A DNA stretch of 5,178 nt from an uncultured Ruminococcus sp. (GTDB lineage: Bacteria; Bacillota; Clostridia; Oscillospirales; Ruminococcaceae): assembly GCA_902796865.1 (NCBI GenBank), contig CADBQZ010000270.1:1-5178 (forward strand), in the 5' to 3' direction. The position numbers and the translations under genes were made by a program. The notes under the pieces were generated by a model. It saw nothing but the letters and a program-made list of their open reading frames with translations, was not told the DNA's origin and did not search any database. This document shows, piece after piece, positions 1 through 5,178 of this stretch (its first letter is position 1; each line of letters starts with the position of its first letter).

Positions 1-613
1 CAGCGCCTATAAGAGCATTATAAAATTCAAGATACTCTTCCTTGTCAAAAGGACAGTTTATATAATCAGCATCTCCTCTGTCATATCTTGATGCAAAGAA
101 TACTTTTTCCTTATCAAGACTTTCAAATGTGACTATCGGTGCAGCAGCATCAAAAAAGCTTAGATAGTCTCCGCATTTTTCACGGATACTTTCCGCAAGT
201 CCGCCGCTTGTAAGAGGTCCCGTAGCGATTATAACATCTCCGTCCGGGATACAGCTCACCATTTCTTCCTTAACGGTTATGAGCGGTTCTGACATTATCT
301 TTTCTGTCACAGCATCTGAAAAATGTTCTCTGTCAACCGCAAGCGCTCCGCCTGCATCTACAGAATTTTCCTTAGCGCATGGTATTATTAGTGAACCCAG
401 AGCTTCCATTTCCTCTTTTAAAAGCCCTGCTGCCGAATCATGCCTTGAAGCTTTAAGAGAATTTGAGCATACAAGCTCCGCAAGACCTTTATAGTGATGA
501 GCCGGAGTAAAATTACCGGGCTTCATCTCATATATCTCTGTTTCTATTCCGGCTTTTGCAAGCTGCCATGCTGCTTCACAGCCTGCAAGCCCTCCGCCTA
601 TGACCTTTACCAT
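1..613 (-). CDS. trmFO: TrmFO, folate/FAD-dependent tRNA (uracil-54-C5)-methyltransferase, N-terminal part (3' end outside window)
   Basis: This cytoplasmic enzyme family makes the T-loop ribothymidine (m5U54) of tRNA, taking the methyl carbon from methylenetetrahydrofolate with FAD as cofactor. Translating the reverse strand from the ATG at 613-611 gives 204 uninterrupted codons up to the window edge; a full protein is about 435-450 residues. Visible signatures are the FAD-binding glycine-rich motif VIGGGLAG (residues 4-11), the EMKPGNFTPAHH segment (29-40), AELVCSNSLK (45-54), GLLKEEM (63-69), GGALAVDR (88-95), ATGPLTS (130-136), DAAAPIV (155-161) and ADYINCP (182-188). Cys49 aligns with the conserved Cys53 of the Bacillus subtilis enzyme; the second catalytic cysteine should lie beyond the window. 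The start overlaps the topA stop by one base (TAATG), and a GAAAGG ribosome site lies 8 nt upstream inside topA. Together these indicate translational coupling. The gene follows dprA-topA as in many Firmicutes. The family call is very secure. Confidence 0.95.
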   Translation of the reverse strand, partial: MVKVIGGGLAGCEAAWQLAKAGIETEIYEMKPGNFTPAHHYKGLAELVCSNSLKASRHDSAAGLLKEEMEALGSLIIPCAKENSVDAGGALAVDREHFSDAVTEKIMSEPLITVKEEMVSCIPDGDVIIATGPLTSGGLAESIREKCGDYLSFFDAAAPIVTFESLDKEKVFFASRYDRGDADYINCPFDKEEYLEFYNALIGA

Positions 614-2688
614 TACAATGGCCTTTCATATCCGCATTCAGGCTTTTCACACAAAAGCTTTCCTGCTCTTCCGCCTTTTTTGAAAAGACTGCTTCCGCAC
701 TTAGGACATTTTTCCTCCTGCGGAACATACCAGGTCATAAAGTTGCATTCCGGATAACCTTCGCATCCATAGAATGTTCTTCCCTTTTTGGACTTTTTCT
801 GTATTATCTTTTTACCGCACAAAGGACAATTTCCCTTTGTCGGCAAAACTATCTTCTTTGTATTTCGGCAGTCAGGAAATCCTGAGCAGGCAAGGAATTT
901 TCCGAATCTTCCTATCTTTATTACCATAGGCTTTCCGCATTCTTCACAGATCTCATCTGTCTCCTCATCAGGCACCTTGACACGCTTGCCCTCCATTGCC
1001 TTTTCAGCCTTTCCGAGGACCTTGTCAAAATCCTTGTAGAATACATCAAGAGTGTCTACCCAGTTTTCCTCGCCGTGCTCTACACGGTCGAGATCTGTTT
1101 CCATCTTAGCTGTGAATTTCGCATCGACTATATGCTTGAAATGATCCTTCATAAGATCGGTTATGACTTCACCGAGTGATGTAGGCTTTAGCTGCTTTCC
1201 GTCACGCTCGACATACATTCTCGCAAGTATAGTCGTTATAGTCGGCGCATAGGTACTAGGTCTTCCTATACCGTTTTCTTCCATTGTCTTTATGAGCGAT
1301 GCTTCGGTAAAACGTGCCGGAGGCGCTGTAAAATGCTGATTTCCGAGTATCTCTTTGAGCTTTAATATATCACCCTGTTCAATAGCCGGAAGCATCTTAT
1401 TGTTTTCCTCGGTACTGTCTTTCTTTTCTTCATAGACCTTTGTAAAACCGTCAAATTTTACCGAATAGCCCGAAGCCTTGAATGTACAGCCGTTTGCATC
1501 TATAGTTACAGATGCAGTATCAAGAAGCTCATTTGCCATCTGGCTCGCTATAAATCTTTCCCATACAAGCTTATAGACCTTAAACTGGTCTGTAGTAAGG
1601 CTCGATTTGACTCTTTCGGGCGTAAGTGACGGGATAGACGGACGTATCGCTTCGTGAGCGTCCTGAGCGCTTTTCTTTGATTTATATACTCTTGGCGATG
1701 AAGGAAGATATTCTTTTCCGTACATCTGCTCTATACACTCAGCTGCCGCTGCTCTTGCTTCATCAGAGATCCTAAGGCTGTCTGTTCTCATATAGGTTAT
1801 AAGTCCGACAGCTCCCATATCTGCTATTTCAATACCTTCATAAAGCTCCTGAGCGGCTTTCATAGTTCTTTTTGCCTGAAAACCCATTCTCTTTGAAGCT
1901 TCCTGCTGAAGAGTAGATGTTATAAACGGCGGTGCCGGCTGTTTCCTTGTAACTCTTTTCTTTACTTCCGAAACTTTATACTCGGCATTTTCAAGTCTCG
2001 CAAGTATCTCGTCTGTCTCTTCTTTATTTGCAAGCTCAGCAGTTTTACCGTCAATTTTTGAAAGCTTTGCTGTGAACACCTTTCGGCTTGACGGAGCAGT
2101 AAATTTTGCATCAATGCTCCAGTATTCGTCCGGTTTGAATGCTAATATCTCTCTTTCTCTGTCAACGATAAGACGTACAGCAACAGACTGTACACGGCCT
2201 GCCGAAAGACCTCTTCTCACCTTTTTCCATAAAAACGGACTGAGCTTATAACCCACTATCCTGTCTAAGATCCTCCTTGCCTGCTGTGCATTGACAAGAT
2301 CAAGATCTATCTTATGAGGATTATCCATTCCGTTTTTTACACCGGTTTTCGTTATCTCGTTAAATTCGACACGATTGTTCTCATTGAGATCAAGCCCTAA
2401 TATCTGTGCTATATGCCATGATATAGCTTCTCCCTCTCTATCAGGGTCAGTTGCAAGATAAACGTGTTCGCTTTTTTTAGCCTTATTTTTGAGTTCCTTT
2501 ATAACGTCAGCCTTATCTTTCATTTCTACATACTGCGGCTGAAACCCGTTTTCAAAATCTATGCTCATCTTTGACTTCGGAAGATCTCTTATGTGTCCCA
2601 TGGACGCTATTACTTCATAGCCGCTGCCAAGATATTTTTTTATTGTTTTGGCTTTTGCCGGTGACTCTACTATAACAAGATTTGACAT
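613..2688 (-). CDS. topA: DNA topoisomerase I (type IA, omega protein)
   Basis: This enzyme relaxes negatively supercoiled DNA by cutting one strand through a 5'-phosphotyrosine link and passing the other strand. The 691-residue protein has the usual Firmicute length and is intact. The TOPRIM domain opens it, with VIVESPAKAKTI (5-16, Glu8) and the metal-binding DPDREGE (81-87). The core follows, with LDRIVGYKLSP (141-151), GLSAGRVQSVAVRLI (160-174) and the active-site motif GLITYMRTDS (295-304), in which Tyr299 is the likely nucleophile and Arg301 its partner. AHEAIRP (344-350) and ENGIGRPSTYAPTI (471-484) are further family signatures. Three C-terminal zinc ribbons have cysteine sets 581/584/601/607, 621/624/642/648 and 661/664/680/685. 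The ATG at 2688 is chosen because the conserved N terminus begins right there and no in-frame start codon lies upstream in the gap. An AGGTG site sits 7 nt before it. The stop shares one base with the trmFO start. It probably belongs to the dprA-topA-trmFO operon. Confidence 0.98.
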   Translation of the reverse strand: MSNLVIVESPAKAKTIKKYLGSGYEVIASMGHIRDLPKSKMSIDFENGFQPQYVEMKDKADVIKELKNKAKKSEHVYLATDPDREGEAISWHIAQILGLDLNENNRVEFNEITKTGVKNGMDNPHKIDLDLVNAQQARRILDRIVGYKLSPFLWKKVRRGLSAGRVQSVAVRLIVDREREILAFKPDEYWSIDAKFTAPSSRKVFTAKLSKIDGKTAELANKEETDEILARLENAEYKVSEVKKRVTRKQPAPPFITSTLQQEASKRMGFQAKRTMKAAQELYEGIEIADMGAVGLITYMRTDSLRISDEARAAAAECIEQMYGKEYLPSSPRVYKSKKSAQDAHEAIRPSIPSLTPERVKSSLTTDQFKVYKLVWERFIASQMANELLDTASVTIDANGCTFKASGYSVKFDGFTKVYEEKKDSTEENNKMLPAIEQGDILKLKEILGNQHFTAPPARFTEASLIKTMEENGIGRPSTYAPTITTILARMYVERDGKQLKPTSLGEVITDLMKDHFKHIVDAKFTAKMETDLDRVEHGEENWVDTLDVFYKDFDKVLGKAEKAMEGKRVKVPDEETDEICEECGKPMVIKIGRFGKFLACSGFPDCRNTKKIVLPTKGNCPLCGKKIIQKKSKKGRTFYGCEGYPECNFMTWYVPQEEKCPKCGSSLFKKGGRAGKLLCEKPECGYERPL

Positions 2689-2695
2689 ACTGCTG

Positions 2696-2730
2696 CACCT
2701 ATCCCCGCTGATGGGGATTCTCCTTTCCTC
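2696..2730 (-). promoter_or_regulatory. dprA-topA intergenic leader: hairpin flanked by two Shine-Dalgarno candidates
   Basis: The 45-bp gap between dprA and topA holds, in transcript order, a very purine-rich GAGGAAAGGAGA (2730-2719), a perfect 6-bp stem ATCCCC/GGGGAT with a 6-nt loop (2718-2701), and AGGTG (2700-2696), which is 7 nt from the topA ATG. The first purine block is the better match to anti-Shine-Dalgarno but lies about 30 nt from the start codon; folding the hairpin would bring it to roughly 13 nt. No U-run follows the stem, so this is unlikely to be a terminator. A role in setting topA translation or in protecting or processing the transcript is inferred only from layout. Confidence 0.5.
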
Positions 2731-2733
2731 TAA

Positions 2734-3957
2734 TCATAAAAGCCTGTATCTGTGATCTGGAAGAAGCTCCGCTGCCCCGATCATCTCAAGCTCAGTCATT
2801 TTTGCCATAAGCGAAAATGAATCTATTCCCGTAAGCTCGCATATCTCATCAAGAAGCTTAGGCTCTTTTAATATTTCTACTATCATAAGCTGTTCTTTGT
2901 CAAGCTCATCGGTCATAGTTTCCCACTTTGCAGACTTTTCTTCTTCTTTGCTCTTTTCATTGCCGGATATCTCATTCTTTTTAGTACTTGATTTCTTTTT
3001 AGCCGGTCTTCTGCTGTCACGGCACGGTATATCATCACTGCCATAAAGCTCAGGCCAGCGTATTTTATTATCTATATTTTTAAAGCTGGTACCAATATAG
3101 TATTCATATATTATATCAAGATGACTAAATGTACATATAGCACCCTCACGAAGATATTTTATCACTCCTGAGTACCTTTTGTCAAATATATCTCCCGGAG
3201 GTATGCAAAAAAGGCTTCTTCCCTGCTCCACCGCATGAGCCGCTGTTATCAGCGCACCGCTTCTGTCTGACGCTTCTGTAACAAGTGTTCCAAAGCAAAG
3301 TCCCGATATGAGCCTGTTTCTGTTCTGGAAACAATATTTGTCCGGATGTGTCCCGGGTAAATATTCACTTATCACAACACCGTTTACAGCTATGAGCTTT
3401 TTAGCGTTCTCATTCTCTTTTGGATAATCAACGTCAAGACCGCTTGCAAGAACTGCCGCTGTACAGCCGTTTTCTTTAAGTACTGCCCTGTGCGCTGCCG
3501 AATCAAGCCCAAGTGCGAATCCGCTTACGACAGCAAAATCACGCTTTGCAAGTTCAGAGCATATTCGTCCGGTAATGTCAGCACTGTACACCGAAGGCTT
3601 TCTTGTGCCGACACACGCTACCGCAGGCATACTATTAAAATTTTCGATATTACCCATACAAAACAGTACGGCAGGAGGATCATATATATTCCTCAGAAGC
3701 GGAGGATAATTCTCGTCCTCAAACGTTATTATCCTGTACTTTTTCTGTTCGCAGTATTCAATAATACTGTCGCACTGTTCTATATGTGTAGATACGGCAT
3801 TCTTCTTTTCTGCCGATGTCATCGAAGGATGCTTGCCTTCAAAAACAGCATCATACGCTGCTTTAACATCTTGGAAAGGCGCTATAAAGTCCCATATCCT
3901 TTTGTTACCGGGACGAAACGCCATCACAAACCAAAGCCAATAACGTACATTATTCAT
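2734..3957 (-). CDS. dprA: DprA/Smf, DNA-processing protein A (ssDNA binding, RecA loader)
   Basis: DprA-family proteins bind incoming single-stranded DNA and load RecA during transformation, and they are widely kept in bacteria not known to be competent. Starting at the ATG at 3957 the protein has 407 residues. A helical N-terminal region comes first (about 1-70), then the pre-Rossmann segment YPPLLRNIYDPPAVLF (84-99). The Rossmann-like core follows, with VGTRKPSVYS (116-125), VVSGFALGLDSAAH (143-156), FQNRNRLISG (210-219), EASDRSGALITAAHAVEQGR (228-247) and IPPGD (252-256). A lysine/glutamate-rich linker (about 314-347) leads to a winged-helix-like C-terminal domain (about 352-407). The frame stays open upstream to 4050, but the 3957 start overlaps the upstream stop as ATGA and has GGGAG 8 nt before it. 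The longer version would add 31 unfamiliar residues inside the neighbouring gene. FQNRNR, where FPxRNR is usual, and a divergent VIKYLREGA segment are mild departures from consensus; the fold looks intact. Confidence 0.95.
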   Translation of the reverse strand: MNNVRYWLWFVMAFRPGNKRIWDFIAPFQDVKAAYDAVFEGKHPSMTSAEKKNAVSTHIEQCDSIIEYCEQKKYRIITFEDENYPPLLRNIYDPPAVLFCMGNIENFNSMPAVACVGTRKPSVYSADITGRICSELAKRDFAVVSGFALGLDSAAHRAVLKENGCTAAVLASGLDVDYPKENENAKKLIAVNGVVISEYLPGTHPDKYCFQNRNRLISGLCFGTLVTEASDRSGALITAAHAVEQGRSLFCIPPGDIFDKRYSGVIKYLREGAICTFSHLDIIYEYYIGTSFKNIDNKIRWPELYGSDDIPCRDSRRPAKKKSSTKKNEISGNEKSKEEEKSAKWETMTDELDKEQLMIVEILKEPKLLDEICELTGIDSFSLMAKMTELEMIGAAELLPDHRYRLL

Positions 3958-4736
3958 TTCATAAGCTCCCACATGATTATACCTGCTGCCATCGCCGCAT
4001 TGAGAGATTCGGTATTCCCTGTCATTTTTATGGTGATACTTTTTGAACACATTCTCTGTATCTCCTCAGAAAGACCATTTCCTTCATTGCCGATAAATAC
4101 AGCACCGCCTTTATCAAACGTCATATCGCTTACGCTCGCTGCATTATCATCAACTACCGCAGCATATGAAGGTATCTCTGCTTCTTTAAGTCTTTCAAAA
4201 AGAATATCAGACGGTACGTCATGATATACGGGTATACGGAATATCGAACCCATAGTCGCTCTTACCGTTTTCGGATTATATATATCACAGCTTTCCGAAA
4301 ATATAACTCCGTCAAGTCCTAAAGCATCAGCCGTTCTTATTATCATTCCGGCATTTCCCGGATCCTGCAGCTTTGAAAGTACTGCATATCTTCCGCTTTT
4401 TTTAAGAGAAGGAAGCTCTCCGCCTAAAGAAAGCATACTGCACACCGCAAAGACCCCCTGGCTATTGAGCGTATCAGAAATGCCTGCTGAGAGATTGCCG
4501 GATATTAGCGTGAATTCTCTGTCCGAAAGTCTTTCGCCGTATTTTTCAAGCGCTTCCTCCGTAACATATATCTTTTCTATATCAGCACCGCTTTTTAAAG
4601 CATCAGCCACTATCCTTGCTCCCTCTAAAACAAACTGCTGTCTTTTCATGCGTTCCTTTTTAGAAGTCATGAGCTTTTTGACAAGTCTGATGCCCGGATT
4701 ATCCTTTGAAGTTATGATATCCGAATAATTTTCCAT
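3954..4736 (-). CDS. TrmH/SpoU-family RNA 2'-O-ribose methyltransferase (probably 23S rRNA)
   Basis: This is an AdoMet-dependent SPOUT enzyme that methylates a ribose 2'-OH, most likely on 23S rRNA. The 260-residue protein has the two-domain layout of the family. The N-terminal part opens with ITSKDNPGIRLVKKL (8-22) and FVLEGARIVADAL (35-47), typical of the L30e-like substrate-binding domain. All three SPOUT motifs follow: DPGNAGMIIRTADALG (125-140, with Arg134 the conserved motif-1 arginine), FIGNEGNGLSEE (214-225) and IKMTGNTESLNAAMAAGI (236-253, with Ser244 and Asn246). It most resembles the B. subtilis YsgA (RlmP)-like branch, which also lies in a translation-gene neighbourhood, but the exact nucleotide target cannot be read from sequence, so no symbol is given. 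The ATG at 4736 has GGGAG 9 nt upstream and a TATAAT box just before that. It is the first gene of the unit and overlaps dprA by 4 bp. Confidence 0.93.
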   Translation of the reverse strand: MENYSDIITSKDNPGIRLVKKLMTSKKERMKRQQFVLEGARIVADALKSGADIEKIYVTEEALEKYGERLSDREFTLISGNLSAGISDTLNSQGVFAVCSMLSLGGELPSLKKSGRYAVLSKLQDPGNAGMIIRTADALGLDGVIFSESCDIYNPKTVRATMGSIFRIPVYHDVPSDILFERLKEAEIPSYAAVVDDNAASVSDMTFDKGGAVFIGNEGNGLSEEIQRMCSKSITIKMTGNTESLNAAMAAGIIMWELMK

Positions 4737-4745
4737 TATCTTTTT

Positions 4746-4750
4746 CTCCC
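4746..4750 (-). promoter_or_regulatory. Shine-Dalgarno site of the TrmH-family methyltransferase gene
   Basis: The transcript reads GGGAG followed by 9 nt (AAAAAGATA) and then the ATG at 4736-4734. This supports that start codon. If the TATAAT box at 4758-4763 is used, the 5' leader would be only about 15 nt and would consist of little more than this site. Confidence 0.7.
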
Positions 4751-4757
4751 GTCCGGC

Positions 4758-4763
4758 ATTATA
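4758..4763 (-). promoter_or_regulatory. Probable -10 box of a sigma-A-type promoter for the methyltransferase-dprA-topA-trmFO unit
   Basis: On the minus strand this is an exact TATAAT, set in AT-rich sequence (TCTTTAATATAAT) right after the rplT terminator and 21 bp upstream of the methyltransferase ATG. No good TTGACA-like -35 was found at 16-18 bp: the 17-bp position reads CGTTTA. No TGn extended -10 is present. The position argues for a promoter, the missing -35 against a strong one. Confidence 0.5.
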
Positions 4764-4786
4764 TTAAAGACTTAGTACTCTAAACG

Positions 4787-4821
4787 AAAACACGCTCTGA
4801 CTTTCACCGAGAGCGTGTTTT
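4787..4821 (-). terminator. Intrinsic terminator after rplT
   Basis: A perfect 12-bp inverted repeat, AAAACACGCTCT (4787-4798) and AGAGCGTGTTTT (4810-4821), encloses an 11-nt loop. In the rplT transcript the hairpin begins 11 nt after the TAA stop, and its 3' arm ends in TTTT followed by CGTTT, a short interrupted U-tract. The stem is also flanked by T-runs on the plus strand, so it could work in both directions, but no plus-strand gene leads into it. It separates the ribosomal-protein operon from the next unit. Confidence 0.85.
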
Positions 4822-4831
4822 AATGTTAAGA

Positions 4832-5178
4832 TTAAAGAGCAGCCTTAGCCTTTTCAACTATTGCTGTAAAGCCCTCGGGGTCGCTTATTGCGATCTCTGA
4901 AAGCATCTTGCGGTTGAGAGTGATCCCTGCCTTCTTGATGCCGTTCATGAACTGTGAATAGTTCATATCATTGAGCTTGCAGGCAGCACTGATTCTTGTG
5001 ATCCAGAGTCTTCTGAAATCTCTCTTCTTGTGCTTACGTCCTATAAATGCGTAATTGCCTGACTTCATTACAGCCTGTTTAGCCATCTTGAAGTGTTTGC
5101 TCTTAGCACCCCAGTATCCCTTAGCCAGCTTTAATGTTTTATTTCTTCTCTTGCGAGTCATCATTGCGCCTTTTACAC
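4832..5178 (-). CDS. rplT: Large ribosomal subunit protein bL20 (5' end just outside window)
   Basis: L20 binds 23S rRNA and is needed early in assembly of the 50S subunit; in several bacteria it also represses its own operon by binding the infC-rpmI-rplT leader. The reading frame stays open past the apparent ATG at 5164 to the window edge. The bases at 5176-5165 encode VKGA, and the last two bases, GT, fit the end of an Arg codon. This matches the family N terminus (M-A/P-R-V-K-G), so only about the first three residues are missing and the full protein should be near 117 residues. Typical features are the basic [20 protein letters not shown] start of the RNA-binding helix, [19 protein letters not shown] and the LWITRISAA block, then [14 protein letters not shown] sequence (here [11 protein letters not shown]) near the C terminus. 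The TAA stop lies 11 bp before a strong terminator, which makes it the last gene of its operon. Confidence 0.97.
   Translation of the reverse strand, partial: VKGAMMTRKRRNKTLKLAKGYWGAKSKHFKMAKQAVMKSGNYAFIGRKHKKRDFRRLWITRISAACKLNDMNYSQFMNGIKKAGITLNRKMLSEIAISDPEGFTAIVEKAKAAL

Noticed and set aside
279..1039. Three short plus-strand open frames (279-494, 494-757, 788-1039).
   Set aside because: They are antisense to trmFO and the zinc-ribbon end of topA, and their translations show no family features. They are shadows of the minus-strand genes.
2701..2718. The ATCCCC/GGGGAT stem-loop as a transcription terminator between dprA and topA.
   Set aside because: The stem is only 6 bp and the following transcript is AGGTGCAGC, with no U-run. 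Termination is unlikely.
3958..4050. A 31-residue N-terminal extension of DprA.
   Set aside because: It lies within the methyltransferase coding region and has no DprA-like sequence, whereas the ATGA start at 3957 has a well-placed Shine-Dalgarno site.
3490..4224. A 244-codon open frame on the plus strand.
   Set aside because: It lies antisense to dprA and the methyltransferase, both of which have clear family motifs. Its translation is low-complexity, rich in Arg, Ile and Cys, with no recognisable domain or convincing ribosome site.
4465..4728. An 87-codon plus-strand open frame.
   Set aside because: It is antisense to the N-terminal half of the TrmH-family gene and is Ser/Leu-rich without motifs, as expected from the complementary strand.
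1..5178. A hidden novel system such as a defence island, mobile element, CRISPR array or noncoding RNA gene.
   Set aside because: Nearly every base is accounted for by five well-known housekeeping genes. The two gaps (45 and 95 bp) hold only local regulatory signals, and no direct-repeat array, transposase or integration-site pattern was seen.

Overview
The window looks like ordinary chromosomal housekeeping DNA from a moderately AT-rich Firmicute. Gene order, heavy use of ATA (Ile) and AGA/AGG-type codons, purine-rich Shine-Dalgarno sites and the L20 and TopA sequences suggest a clostridial lineage, probably a Ruminococcus-like member of the Oscillospiraceae. That placement is an inference made without a database search. 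Every supported gene lies on the minus strand, so the transcript reads from high to low coordinates. No mobile element, CRISPR array, tRNA or rRNA was seen.

Reading in the direction of transcription, the right edge holds the distal gene of a ribosomal-protein operon. This is rplT (L20), whose first three or so codons fall outside the window. It is followed 11 bp later by a strong intrinsic terminator at about 4787-4821. A compact 95-bp intergenic region then carries a perfect TATAAT -10 box, at 4758-4763, and a Shine-Dalgarno site for the next gene.

The second transcription unit has four tightly packed genes: a TrmH/SpoU-family rRNA 2'-O-methyltransferase (3954-4736), dprA (2734-3957), topA (613-2688) and trmFO (1-613, continuing off the left edge). 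The junctions are a 4-bp ATGA overlap, a 45-bp gap containing a hairpin, and a 1-bp TAATG overlap. No terminator or obvious internal promoter was seen between them, so they probably form one operon.

The unit joins two neighbourhoods known in Firmicutes: an rRNA methyltransferase near the infC-rpmI-rplT or pheST region, and the dprA-topA-trmFO block. The shared theme is nucleic-acid maintenance: rRNA and tRNA methylation, single-stranded DNA handling for recombination, and relaxation of negative supercoils. I found no convincing undescribed system. The points most worth a second look are the dprA-topA leader hairpin with its duplicated Shine-Dalgarno candidates, the corrected starts of dprA and rplT, and the charged linker in DprA.
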